DNA from: Baffinella frigidus
Lineage: Eukaryota; Cryptophyceae; Cryptomonadales; Baffinellaceae
Assembly (NCBI GenBank): GCA_026770585.1
Contig: MU646845.1
Span: 3,928 to 29,111, forward strand
Reading direction: 5' to 3'
Length of the DNA stretch: 25,184 nt
Part shown: one piece after another, positions 1-7,281 of the stretch
Position numbering within the stretch: position 1 is the first letter of the stretch
Layout of the letters: every line of letters starts with the position of its first letter
Program-made: the position numbers and the translations under genes
The notes under the pieces: model-generated
What the model saw: only the letters and a program-made list of their open reading frames with translations
The model's database searches: none
Told to the model about the DNA's origin: nothing

Positions 1-96
1 GTGCCGCATCTCGAGCGCGGAGTGGCGCTCGGTCATGGTGGAGTGCGCGGTGAGGAGGGCGCGGTGCTCGGCGAGCAGGTTTTCGTGCTCCGCGCG
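1..96 (-). CDS. Coiled-coil protein exon, continues past the left edge
   Basis: Read on the minus strand, positions 96 to 1 give an open, strongly coding-like segment starting QRAEHENLLAEHRALL and continuing with TERHSALEMRH. The E, H, L and A spacing is typical of an alpha-helical coiled coil. The frame is also open up to 117, but a 3' splice site (GAGCAG before CGCGCGGAG) fits an exon start at 96, and the same acceptor and exon start recur at 384. No family is recognised, so the role is unknown, though structural or cytoskeletal is typical of such helices. MITE A1 lies directly upstream in the sense direction (121-225). It probably belongs to the same gene as the coiled-coil exons at 1153-1771, but that join is inferred. 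Confidence 0.5.
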
Positions 97-120
97 CTGC
101 TCAGGCGGGAACGCATTCAG

Positions 121-225
121 TATCCCTTAAGTGGCCATGCCGTCAAATTTGACGGCCAGGAGGTCCTAGGCAAATCCTAGGGCCCTACGGTACGGCGTAT
201 GAGCCTACTGGCCACTTAAGGGATG
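121..225. mobile_element. MITE family A, copy A1
   Basis: A 105-bp element with terminal inverted repeats TATCCCTTAAGTGGCC at the left and GGCCACTTAAGGGAT at the right. The core holds CCTAGG palindromes and a CCCTAC-type palindrome. It is nearly identical to A2 at 11009. It has no coding capacity and is presumably moved by a transposase encoded elsewhere. Confidence 0.85.
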
Positions 226-271
226 ACCCCCCGTTGTTTGTATATCGTAAGGGTGGGATTTTTTTGTTGTG

Positions 272-346
272 CTATCTTACGGGTGGACGTTGCAGTCTTG
301 GCCTCGATGCAGCTTTTCCGTAGCATAAACCCCACCGTAAGATAGC
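272..346. repeat. Inverted repeat, family N
   Basis: The left arm GCTATCTTACGGGTGG is mirrored by CCACCGTAAGATAGC at the right end, around a 44-base loop. The inner piece GCCTCGATGCAGCTTT recurs at 632, next to another ATAGCAA end, so this is one copy of a small repeated element. Confidence 0.6.
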
Positions 347-384
347 AAGCGGTGCTCCGCGAGCAGGGCGTCGTTCTCCGCGCG
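347..384 (-). pseudogene. Second copy of the coiled-coil exon start
   Basis: The minus strand from 384 reads QRAENDALLAEHRLL, close to the exon at 1-96 (QRAEHENLLAEHRALL). It follows the same acceptor context, CAG before CGCGCGGAG. Reading breaks where inverted repeat N begins (346). This is a truncated tandem duplicate of an exon 5' end, of the kind seen elsewhere in this window. Confidence 0.45.
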
Positions 385-514
385 CTGATTTCGCACTGTT
401 CCATGCGAAATCCGGATTTAAAGCGAAAACATAATTCAATGCGGAAACGGATTCCATGCACAACACTGTTTTTTGTGAATGTTAAACACCGTTTTTTGTG
501 GCTCGAGGGTGGGG

Positions 515-672
515 CTACGACTATCGTAGCCTCGGGGGGGGGGTGCGCGTGTGGCTTGATGAATCTGCGGAGAGAGGTGCGAGGGTGTGTGGAGCTCTCG
601 GTCGTTGGTGTCAGATCTACGACTATCGTAGCCTCGATGCAGCTTTGCCAACCCACCTCTTAGATAGCAAAA
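515..672. repeat. Direct repeats of a 20-bp imperfect palindrome
   Basis: CTACGACTATCGTAGCCTCG occurs at 515-534 and again at 617-636. The second copy runs on into GATGCAGCTTTGCC, as in family N at 300-319, and ends near TTAGATAGCAA. The two copies look like ends of related elements. No gene is supported between about 390 and 1150. That stretch also holds AT-rich sequence (400-490) and plain unique sequence (770-1150). Confidence 0.5.
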
Positions 673-732
673 AGGTCTTGAATGATAAAACCTTTTTCCA
701 TGTAAGAGCGCTGCGAGGTCGCTGCGCGTCGT

Positions 733-760
733 CCCTAAAACCCTAAAACCCTAAACCCTA
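733..760 (+). repeat. Short telomere-like heptamer run
   Basis: A few units of CCCTAAA and CCCTAAAA on the plus strand. It is interstitial, with unique sequence on both sides. Confidence 0.8.
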
Positions 761-1152
761 GAATTAGTCAGGGCTTTGACCTTCTCGAGGGCGCTCTTGC
801 ACGCCACATTTCCCCCCTCAGATGCATTCCACGCCAGAGTGTTGGAGGGGTTGATTGGAGGGGTTGATTCAATTAAAACCGTACCAGGGTGCGGTTTTTG
901 ACTTCTGAAAACCACTGGTTTGAGAGGAAATTGGCCTTTGGCGACCCCTTCCTAGAGTCTGGCGTGGCACCCCCCCCGCGTCGACAACGGGCGTGAAGGT
1001 CTCAGTCAGGTTGACCGACTATTCTCAAGTTGACATTCTCAGTTCGCCGTACAACTCCGTCAACTTTGGAGCGGAAAAGAGCCCCGTCTGTAAGGGGGGG
1101 GCTGAATTGTTCTTTTCCAACTTTGAGGGGACTTTGAGTGAGATTTTCGCAC

Positions 1153-1771
1153 CTGCTGTTCCAGCGGAACTGGGGGCGGGGCTGCGGGGGTGGATGCAGC
1201 CCCAAGCCTCTTCCTGAGCTCGTCAATCTCGCGCTGCAGTGATTCCTCCCTGGCACAGGGGCGTGCGTCAGAGTCGGATCGCACGGCAGCGCTCGACTCA
1301 GCTGGGACGCGCAGGGTTGAGCGTGAGAAGATGGAGAAGTTGCGAGTCGCACCTGGTACCCGCACGCTCGTCCGCTGCACGAAGGGTTTTTGAGAAGTTG
1401 AGCAAGCACGCATCCTTCACCGCCACGACGGCCCGCAGCCGCTGCACCTCGCTGCGTGGAGAGAGCGGGGGCGGCGCCGCAGGAAGCATCTCCCTGCGAG
1501 GCTTCCCTGGGTTTGGAAGGCCACTCAAAGGCCACGCGGGGCCGGTGCTGCCGAGCGCGGACAACTCGAGCGTAGAGGGTTGAACGCCGCTACGACCCTG
1601 CTTGGCCACCGTCGGATCAAGGGGTCCGGGTCGGATTTTCAAAATCTTTTTGTACAGGTTATGAGGCAATAATGGCTCAAAGGACCGCTCGTGCCTCATA
1701 ACCTGTCCGGTTTCTCCTTCGCTGAGGTCGATGCTCGCCTTCGCCAGCTGCGGGCCCTCCGCGCACGCCAT
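1153..1771 (-). CDS. Coiled-coil protein, two exons of a fragmentary gene
   Basis: Exon 1 runs 1771 to 1360 and exon 2 runs 1301 to 1153 on the minus strand, separated by a 58-nt GT-AG intron (1359-1302, GTACCAGG to GTCCCAG). The join keeps frame and gives ERAAESSAAVRSDSDARPC. Exon 1 carries a helical stretch SEVQRLRAVVAVKDACLLNF. Exon 2 carries EESLQREIDELRKRLGAAS, a classic coiled-coil heptad run, then a Pro/Ala linker, and ends at donor CAG before GTGCGA. The ATG at 1771 is the first Met, but the frame is open further up to a stop near 1814, so an upstream exon is possible. Exon 1 contains a 53-bp hairpin insertion (1654-1706). No named family is recognised. It may be one gene with the exons at 347-384 and 1-96. 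Confidence 0.5.
1654..1706. repeat. Short hairpin element inside the coiled-coil exon
   Basis: Perfect 15-bp arms, ACAGGTTATGAGGCA and TGCCTCATAACCTGT, around a 23-base loop. The minus-strand reading frame stays open through it. It looks like a tiny TIR insertion. Confidence 0.65.
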
Positions 1772-2061
1772 GTGCCTGGGCGTGATCTCTGCGTGCGCGT
1801 CCCGCCCCGCGCTTCCGGGCCCTCAGAACGAGTGGCACATGGACAAGGTGCGACAATCGATTTTTCCGAAATCAGTCCTGGAGGGGGGCTGTGCAACACA
1901 GCTCTACCAGAGGGGAATTGGGCCGGCGTTGTTGCAGGTCTTGCGTGCACCTTCTCTAGAGCAATCCATGGCGGATGATGTATCCTGCGAGATGAGCTCC
2001 CTGATGTACATGGTAGGGGACATCGCGGGCTGCGGACTGAGGCCACCCTCCTCCTCCCGAG

Positions 2062-2418
2062 GCTTCAATTTGGATTCTGAGAGCCAGAATCTAGATTCAG
2101 AGAGCCAGAATGTAGATTCTGAGAACCAAAATCTAGATTCTGAAACCCAGAATCTAGATTCTGAGAGCCGGAATCTAGATTCTGAGTGCCAGAATCTACG
2201 ACGGGCGACGCAGAGAAGGACACAGATTCGTGTCAAGGAAAAGTCGAGGTGCGTTTGACTGATCCCGGTGTGAGGAGCCGCGTCTCTGACCCGCGGTTTC
2301 GTATCGGGACGGTACCACGCCAGAGGGCTTGAGGGAAATTACTGGCTTATCTTAGCCAGATCTGGCGAAAGTGACTTGGAAGAATCTAGATTCTGGCTCT
2401 CAGAATCCAAATTGAAGC
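2062..2418. repeat. 21-bp minisatellite with a distant inverted copy
   Basis: Six units of about 21 bp (core TAGATTCTGAGAGCCAGAATC) run from about 2070 to 2196. In the plus frame they read as a heptapeptide series of the type NLDSESQ. The first 36 bases (2062-2097) recur exactly as the reverse complement at 2383-2418, so the array and its mirror piece bracket 285 bp. Whether the plus-strand frame (1731-2258) is translated is doubtful, because it overlaps a better coding signal on the other strand. Confidence 0.8.
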
Positions 2419-2425
2419 TGAGGCA

Positions 2426-2445
2426 GGTCTGACGATCGTCAGACC
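2426..2445. repeat. 20-bp perfect palindrome
   Basis: GGTCTGACGATCGTCAGACC is fully self-complementary. It lies 10 bp upstream of the acceptor of the following plus-strand exon. Confidence 0.8.
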
Positions 2446-2455
2446 TACCTCTCAG

Positions 2456-2587
2456 GTGCGGCTCATGGACAAGTCCCTGCGCAAGATCGCAGGGTCGGCG
2501 CTGCTCCCCTCTCCGGATTGCTCGGCAGCGCACGCCATCAACCTCGCTTCAAACGAGGTGCAGGCCTGGCATTCTGTGCTCTTGTAG
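2456..2587 (+). CDS. Terminal exon of an unidentified protein
   Basis: After acceptor CTACCTCTCAG the plus strand reads VRLMDKSLRKIAGSALL, continues with DCSAAHAINLASNEVQAW and stops with TAG at 2585-2587, giving 43 residues. Composition and helical character look coding. No family is recognised and the upstream exons cannot be identified; a short open piece reading NEWHMDKVRQS near 1815-1850 on the same strand is one candidate. Downstream sequence to 2720 shows no further coding. Confidence 0.4.
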   Translation: MRLMDKSLRKIAGSALLPSPDCSAAHAINLASNEVQAWHSVLL

Positions 2588-2723
2588 AACAGCGGCAGAG
2601 CCATGCAGCAAAGAGGAAGAGAAAGCCAAGGAAAGCAGAGGGGGGTTCGATCTGTTGATATTCTTGGCTGCACGACTTGTGCGTCTCTGTCGGGGATGGG
2701 CATAGCTGACGCACTGCCAAACA

Positions 2724-3130
2724 AAACTGCCCATGCTGGTTTCACGGAAGGGAACTCCTCGCGGTCATTCTAAACTCTTCGCGAACCTGAATAGATTTAA
2801 CGTCGGGAACTGTCCTTCTAAACTATTCTTGGTCAAATCCAGACATTTTAAAGCCCTGAAAGTACGAATATTTTAAAGCCCTAAAAGTTCTTGATACAAA
2901 TCTTCGTTTAGAACGACATTCCCAAAATTGAATCTAAATTCTTCGACCTGTTCCCAAAAGTTGATTTTTAACCAAGATTGGGACTCAAGTTGACGCAGAG
3001 ACCCCAGATCTGGGGTCTCTGCAAGGTGAATCTGAGGTCTGAAAATCGACGATTTGGTCTTTCCGTGAGGGTTGGTGGAAACTGTCCATGCTGGTTTCAA
3101 TCAAGAGAACTCCTCGCGGTCATTCTAAAC
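2724..3130. repeat. 52-bp direct repeats, 355 bp apart
   Basis: 2724-2775 and 3079-3130 share about 52 bp, from AACTG(C/T)CCATGCTGGTTTCA to CTCCTCGCGGTCATTCTAAAC, with a few changes in the middle. Between them lie a short tandem (TTTTAAAGCCCT twice, 2850-2890) and a perfect 28-bp palindrome at 2995-3022 (half-site GCAGAGACCCCAGA). No coding is supported here. The layout suggests a duplicated flank around an insertion or a local tandem duplication. Confidence 0.7.
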
Positions 3131-3330
3131 CCTCTACCGTGCTAAACCCTCTACCGTGCACCCTAAATTCTACACCCTGTGTACCCTGCATTCTCAACCC
3201 TACATCCTGCAACCTCAAAGCTACACCCTAAACCCTAAACCCTAAACCCTAAACCCTAAACCCTAAACCCTAAACCCTAAACCCTAAACCCTAAACCCTA
3301 AACCCTAAACCCTGAACCCCAAACCCACAC
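3130..3330 (+). repeat. Telomere-like repeat run
   Basis: Degenerate units (CTCTACCGTG, CACCCTAAAT and similar) grade into about twelve perfect CCCTAAA heptamers at 3227-3312. The run ends just before a 3' splice site at 3348, so it reads as the 3' part of an intron on the plus strand. Confidence 0.9.
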
Positions 3331-3348
3331 CCCACCACCCGTAACCAG

Positions 3349-3400
3349 GATCGTGTGATCACAGCGCACGGCCCGGAGGCAGACCCTCTCCTCTCCCAGC
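3349..3400 (+). pseudogene. HGPEEDP exon array, copy 1
   Basis: After acceptor GTAACCAG the plus strand reads DRVITAHGPEADPLLSQ. The copy is cut at 3401 by MITE E1, which begins at a TA. Compare the best copy at 4065. Confidence 0.5.
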
Positions 3401-3579
3401 TACTGGAAAGCCCCAGGGGAAGTGTCAAAAAGTAGCGGACACTCTGGTGTCCGCTACTTTGGAGCCATTTTCACCTCAAAAGGCAATTTTTGCCCCCAAG
3501 GAAGTGACCAAAATTCGTCAAAAGGCAACAATAGTGTCGTGTCCAGAGAAATTGAGACTTCCCCTGTGGCTTTGCAGTA
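3401..3579. mobile_element. MITE family E, copy E1
   Basis: A TIR element bounded by TA. The left end TACTGGAAAGCCCCAGGGGA pairs with TCCCCTGTGGCTTTGCAGTA at the right. A second copy, E2, lies at 4562-4750 in the opposite orientation and shares the internal GTGTCCGCTACTTT hairpin. Confidence 0.8.
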
Positions 3580-3591
3580 GAGGGGTACCTT

Positions 3592-3660
3592 AGGGGGTAC
3601 TCGCGAATAAAGACAGCGCACCGCCGCAAGGGTGCTCACATGCTCCTGGGCATATCCCTA
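3592..3660. mobile_element. Family L half-element
   Basis: A degenerate left half of family L: GTACTCGCGAATAAAGACA, then a GCACCGCC core. No matching right end follows. Confidence 0.5.
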
Positions 3661-3696
3661 CCCGACACCCCTAACCCCACCACGGGCGTGTGGCAG

Positions 3697-3756
3697 GATC
3701 TGGTGGGTGTAGCGCACGGCCCAGAGGATGACCCGCGCCTCTGCCAGGCCCCTGAC
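3697..3756 (+). pseudogene. HGPEEDP exon array, copy 2
   Basis: After acceptor CGTGTGGCAG the plus strand reads DLVGVAHGPEDDPRLCQA. It is preceded by ACCCCTAACCCC (telomere-like) and cut at 3757 by element F. It is diverged from copy 3 and is probably non-functional. Confidence 0.5.
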
Positions 3757-3953
3757 TACCTAATTTAATAGTGGGAGGTCATAACTATAGATTTGTAAAG
3801 TTGCTTTCGTGGTACAAACTATAAATTCAGCTCATTTAAAACTCGAAACGGCTCCGATCCCTTATAAAAAGCCAATAGTTTGAAAATTTGTATCAGAAAC
3901 GAGCGACTTTGCAAATCTATAGTTATGACCTCCGATTATGAAATTAGGAAGTA
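3757..3953. mobile_element. MITE family F
   Basis: A 197-bp AT-rich element bounded by TA. Its TIRs are about 50 bp: the left arm contains GAGGTCATAACTATAGATTT and the right arm its near-exact complement AAATCTATAGTTATGACCTC. It is AT-rich against a GC-rich background. It truncates exon copy 2. Confidence 0.85.
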
Positions 3954-3955
3954 CA

Positions 3956-4022
3956 AGGGGTTACTCGCGGATAAGGACACGCACCGCCCCTAGGGTGGTC
4001 CCTAGGGTCCTACGGTAGGGCG
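3956..4022. mobile_element. Family L half-element
   Basis: GGGGTTACTCGCGGATAAGG, then ACACGCACCGCCCC and the CCTAGG/TACGGTAGGG core. This is the left half only. It is followed directly by telomere-like units and exon copy 3. Confidence 0.6.
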
Positions 4023-4064
4023 AAACCCTAAACCCGACACCCTAAACCCCACCACGCGTGGCAG

Positions 4065-4138
4065 GACCTTGTGATCATAGCGCACGGTCCGGAGGAAGAC
4101 CCGCGGCTCAGCTACGCCACGCGCGCCGCTCTCGACCT
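4065..4138 (+). CDS. HGPEEDP exon array, copy 3 (best copy)
   Basis: After acceptor CGCGTGGCAG the plus strand reads DLVIIAHGPEEDPRLSYA, then TRAALDL, and reaches a possible donor (ACCT before GTGCGT) at 4139. The acceptor is preceded by ACCCTAAACCCGACACCCTAAA, as in copies 1 and 2. Fragments of the same exon recur at 4494-4519, 4797-4819 and 4924-4995. It is unknown whether any copy belongs to an expressed gene. No family is recognised. The AHGPEEDP core is acidic and polar and resembles a surface loop more than a catalytic motif. Confidence 0.45.
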
Positions 4139-4258
4139 GTGCGTCCCTCTAATTAATCGTGGACAACAACGCTTGTTTATTGAGCAGCCCCCCCCCCGCT
4201 CCTTTGTGCGACTGCCGACTAACGTGAGCGTGTCCGTGTGTCAACAAATAATTGTCTG

Positions 4259-4480
4259 GGTTAGTTGCTGCCCTACCACGCAAGAGTGTAGGGCTGACCT
4301 GGGAAAACAAGCCAGTTCACACGGAATTTGTAACAACCTTCCGAAATTTCGATTTTCCTGTGGGAAGAATGTCCACTTATGAACTTAAGAAATAGTAGAA
4401 CTCTACTATTTCTCCTGTGTGTCACTCTGCCCTACACTCTTGCGTGGTGGTGCAGACCTGCCATTTCATCAATGTCTAAC
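4259..4480. mobile_element. Inverted-repeat element, family G
   Basis: Arms TACCACGCAAGAGTGTAGGG (4274-4293) and CCCTACACTCTTGCGTGGTG (4430-4449), with GGTTAG-type outer ends, around a central hairpin AAATAGTAGAACTCTACTATTT (4390-4411). The outer ends are approximate. Confidence 0.65.
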
Positions 4481-4493
4481 CCCGTGCCTCCAA

Positions 4494-4519
4494 TACGCCA
4501 CGCGCGCCGCTCTCGACCT
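4494..4519 (+). pseudogene. HGPEEDP exon array, copy 4 (3' part only)
   Basis: Only the end of the exon (YATRAALDL) is present, followed by TGTGCGTCCC as in copy 3. Confidence 0.5.
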
Positions 4520-4561
4520 GTGCGTCCCCCCTCGTGCGACTTCTTCCAGTACTGATTCAAC

Positions 4562-4750
4562 TACTGCAAAGCCCCAGAGGAAGTCTCAAAATTCTTGGAC
4601 ACGACACTAAAATTACTTGTAGGTTACCTTTTGACGAATTTTGGTCACGTCCTTGGGGTGAAAATTGCCTTTTGAGGAGAAAATGGCTCAAAAGTATAGG
4701 ACACCAGAGTGTCCGCTACTTTTTGAAACTTCCCCTGTGGCTTTTCAGTA
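4562..4750. mobile_element. MITE family E, copy E2
   Basis: Bounded by TA. The left end CTGCAAAGCCCCAGAGGAAG is complementary to the right end CTTCCCCTGTGGCTTTTCAG. Its reverse complement aligns with E1 along its length. Confidence 0.8.
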
Positions 4751-4796
4751 GAAGGGGGACATCGACGCGCATTGATCACATTGCACACCCTCGAAA

Positions 4797-4819
4797 CGAG
4801 CGCGCCGCTCTCGACCTGT
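4797..4819 (+). pseudogene. HGPEEDP exon array, copy 5 (3' fragment)
   Basis: Only about 23 bp of the exon end (RAALDL) remain, followed by TGTGCGTTCCCCC. Confidence 0.45.
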
Positions 4820-4834
4820 GCGTTCCCCCCGCGC

Positions 4835-4918
4835 CACTTTATACGCGGGTGTACAACCTTTTACGCTGCTATACAAGCTCATACGAGGTTATACACGCGT
4901 GTACGCTGTTATACAAGG
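4835..4918 (+). repeat. Short imperfect tandem repeat
   Basis: TACGCTG(C/T)TATACAAG recurs at a period of about 38 bp, with TATACACGCGTGTAC-type palindromic pieces. It fills the space before exon copy 6. Confidence 0.6.
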
Positions 4919-4923
4919 ATGTG

Positions 4924-4995
4924 GGGATAATAGCGCACGGTCCGGAGGAAGACCCGCGGCTCAGCTACGCCACGCGCGCCGCTCTCGACCTGTGA
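4924..4995 (+). pseudogene. HGPEEDP exon array, copy 6 with in-frame stop
   Basis: Reads GIIAHGPEEDPRLSYA, then TRAALDL and TGA at 4993-4995. The body is identical to copy 3 from TAGCGCACGG to CGACCTGTG. The stop arises because ATCCTAAACCC replaces the CGTCCC that follows the other copies, so a telomere-like run abuts the exon end directly. Confidence 0.5.
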
Positions 4996-4996
4996 A

Positions 4997-5166
4997 ATCC
5001 TAAACCCTAAACCCCAAACCCCAAGCCCTAAAACCTAAACCCCAAACCCTAAACCCTAAACCCTAAAACCTAAAACCTAAAACCTAAACCCTAGACCCTA
5101 AACCCTAAAACCTAAAACCCAAAACCTAAAACCAAAAGCCTAAAACCCAAAACCCAAAACCTAAAC
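4997..5166 (+). repeat. Degenerate telomere-like repeat run
   Basis: About 170 bp of CCCTAAA, CCCCAAA, CCTAAAA and CCCAAAA units on the plus strand. Unit length drifts between 6 and 8. No coding. Confidence 0.9.
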
Positions 5167-5394
5167 CCGCACCCCTCCAAAATGCTGCCTCTCCCCTTCA
5201 GCTAAGACGAAGTGCCGCAATCCACGTGTGCGCTCCCCCCACGACTGTTGACTGAACCGTGCAAGCTGTGTACCAAAAAAAGCTGGAATTAGTCAAGAGC
5301 CTTGGGACGCTTGTCCGCCCCGCTTCCCCGTACGGGCAAGCCACTTGCAGGAGAGTCCCTGCACTTAAGGCCAGTCCACGGCAAAACGTTCCCG

Positions 5395-5486
5395 GTAGTT
5401 GACTGACTCGAGCGCTTCCTAGTACAAAACGCCTTGCCGGGTTTAGCCACCATCCAGGTACAAACCTGCCCGGGTTAGTCAACTAG
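5395..5486. repeat. Inverted repeat with TTGACT/AGTCAA ends
   Basis: GTAGTTGACTGACTC at the left pairs imperfectly with GGGTTAGTCAACTAG at the right. It is a possible small TIR element. Flanking sequence from 5167 to 5640 shows no supported gene. Confidence 0.4.
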
Positions 5487-5588
5487 TGTGGGCGTCTCAC
5501 CCTGCTCCTCTGCCACGCCTCGGGCTGGGGTGAGACGAACACACCAGTTGACTTTTGATGAAAGGTTCGTAGTCCACCGTGTGGCAGA

Positions 5589-5800
5589 TGGGGTCTGGGG
5601 CGCCGGAAGACCCGATGTGGTCTCCTGAGAATTCCGTCTGCTCTGCAGATGGGGGGTGGACTGGGACACACTCGTGGTTCTTCTGATGAGCGTTTCGGGC
5701 GGGTCTGGCGCGGTTCATACGGTTATGTCTTGGGAGTCTTTTGGGGTCAAGTAAAGCGGTTTGTCCGGGCAGATGGGGTGTTGACTGGGACACGCTTGCG
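5589..5800 (+). pseudogene. WGVDWDT exon array, copies 1 and 2
   Basis: Two 3' splice sites with repeated exon starts: copy 1 at 5649 (after CTGCTCTGCAG) and copy 2 at 5773 (after TTGTCCGGGCAG). Both begin ATGGGG and continue to GACTGGGACAC. The intron-like sequence before copy 1 (GGTCTGGGGCGCCGGAAGAC) recurs before copy 3 about 327 bp later (GGTCTTGGGCACCGGAAACC), so the unit duplicated is intron plus exon. Copy 2 has VLTGT-type changes and lacks a donor. Confidence 0.45.
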
Positions 5801-5990
5801 GCTCTGCGTTTGTACCTGAGGTCGCCTGGAATCGGGCGCCTCCTGGTACAAACCCCGCGGGCGAGAAGCCTGCGAAGGATGCAAAGTGGTTTTTCCTGGG
5901 TGCGGATGGGGGGGGGGGTCTTGGGCACCGGAAACCCCGATCTGGTCTCCCTGTCTGTAACGGCTGATGGGCACGCCGTCTGCTTTGCAG

Positions 5991-6308
5991 GTGGGGGGTG
6001 GACTGCGACGCGCTCGTGGTAAGTAAACACTTAACTTGAAAATATTACTCACAAGTAAGGCGTTTTTTTTGCCCGGGTAGGTGGGGGGTGGACTGGGACA
6101 CGCTGGTGGCTCTCCCGGCGCGAGAAGCAGGCATCGTCGGGCAGAGAGGCGCGGAAATTCAGGACAGGTTGCGAGCCCCTCTGTTGCGGGGTGCAGGGTT
6201 CAGGGTTCAGGTGCGGGACAGGTGTGAGTCCCTCCTCTCACACCTGAGAGTTGACTGCGCGAGGGAGGGGTTGTGCCAGGCGTCTTTCGCTGGAGGGATG
6301 GTGATGAT
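5991..6308 (+). CDS. WGVDWDT exon array, copies 3 and 4 with a clear intron
   Basis: Copy 3 is a 28-nt exon (5991-6018) with acceptor CTGCTTTGCAG and a consensus donor GTAAGT. A 62-nt intron follows (6019-6080; GTAAGTAAAC, a CTTAACT branch-like site, a T-rich tract, GGGTAG). Copy 4 starts at 6081 and in one frame reads WGVDWDTLVALPAREAGIVG, then QRGAEIQDRLRA, staying open to the MITE H1 border. The D/E/R-rich helix looks coding, but no family is recognised. Using copy 3 and copy 4 together would repeat the same nine or ten residues, so they may be alternatives or debris. Confidence 0.5.
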
Positions 6309-6480
6309 CATGCAAAAAGCTTACGTTAACGGAGTAGTAACTTTGGTACAAAATTTATAACGGAAAACATTATTGGGCTTTAAAAGCCCTGAAATCGCCT
6401 TTAAAATCGTTTTAGAGCTGGCAAGCCCACGTTAACGAGGGACTTAAGGGGTCCGTTAACGTAAGATTTTCGCATTAATG
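6309..6480. mobile_element. MITE family H, copy H1
   Basis: TIRs ATGCAAAAAGCTTACGTTAA at the left and TTAACGTAAGATTTTCGCAT at the right, about 24 bp. AT-rich interior. It ends the open frame of the upstream exon. Confidence 0.75.
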
Positions 6481-6561
6481 ATGTTGCGCTGGTCACTCGA
6501 GGCTGGAAGAGGGAGTATTTTAAAAGTGGGGTTGTTCAACGTGTACCAGTCACGTCCGGGT

Positions 6562-6679
6562 TGGCTCTCCCGGCGCAAAAAGCGGGCATCGTCGGGCAGA
6601 GAGGCGCGGAAATTCAGGACAGGTTGCGAGCCCATCCGCGAGTGTTGAATCAGCCCCGCTGGTTCATAGTTCAGGGCCA
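6562..6679 (+). pseudogene. Second copy of the IVGQRGAEIQDRL exon
   Basis: Plus-strand reading LALPAQKAGIVGQRGAEIQD, then RLRAHPRVLNQPRWFIVQ, up to MITE H2. It is a near-identical duplicate of 6105-6178, but what precedes it is CCGGGTTGGCTC rather than the WGVDWDT segment. Confidence 0.45.
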
Positions 6680-6835
6680 TATGCAGAAAGCCTACGCTGG
6701 CGGTGGCCTTATTTGGACGCGACCCAGGGTGAAATTTACAATAGGTGACTTGACCACCTTTTAAAAACACTGATATAAACTTTTGGCCAGAGTCGCGTCC
6801 AAATAAGTGCAGCGCTAGCGTGAGCTTTCGGCATT
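6680..6835. mobile_element. MITE family H, copy H2
   Basis: Arms of about 43 bp. The left arm starts ATGCAGAAAGCCTACGCTGG and ends CTTATTTGGACGCGAC, mirrored by GTCGCGTCCAAATAAG and GTGAGCTTTCGGCAT. The terminal 15 bases match H1, but the interior differs, so it is a related subfamily. Confidence 0.8.
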
Positions 6836-6844
6836 GAGTGTTTA

Positions 6845-6960
6845 CGGGCATCGTCGAGCACAGAGGGGAGGAAATACAGGACATGTTGCGAGCCCCTCCT
6901 CGAGTGTTGGCTGCGCGAGGCAGGGGCTGTACTATGCGTCGACTGATCACTGCGTTTCCT
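6845..6960 (+). pseudogene. Third copy of the IVGQRGAEIQDRL exon
   Basis: Diverged reading GIVEHRGEEIQDMLRAPPRV, then LAARGRGCTMRRL. Its TTGGCTGCGCGAGGCAGGGG part matches 6248-6275 in the first copy. It lies downstream of H2. Confidence 0.4.
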
Positions 6961-7040
6961 GGTACAAGGCCGGCGCGGATTAGGTGTCGTCCTGGTACAA
7001 TTCATTGCCCGGTTTCATCAACAGTTTCTCCTCCCACCAC

Positions 7041-7201
7041 CCACACAGCGGGCTACGAAGGGATTTTCGGCCCATTTCGGGCCGACTTTCCGTTACCTTA
7101 TCCGTAGGGACCCCCCTATGTCCCTACGGGTTGCCTACCGTAGGGTCCTAGGTCTGATCGCCTAGGGGTTATTCAAAATCCCTTCGAAGCCCGCTGTGTG
7201 G
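7041..7201. mobile_element. MITE family J
   Basis: TIRs of about 28 bp: CCACACAGCGGGCTACGAAG at the left and CTTCGAAGCCCGCTGTGTGG at the right. The core holds CCCTACGG, CTACCGTAGGG and CCTAGG, as in families A, B and L. A diverged single end recurs at 10277-10298. Confidence 0.8.
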
Positions 7202-7281
7202 ACTCGAGGCGGGCCGTGGCCTTTGTTTAAAACCTACACGTGGGTGTTTACTACCTCTTTTAGAAGGTCTGTACGGGAATC

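Noticed and set aside
1731-2258. A 175-residue plus-strand protein with NLDSESQ repeats
   Set aside because: The repeat alone keeps the frame open, and its 5' part overlaps a more convincing coiled-coil exon on the minus strand. It is kept as a minisatellite only.
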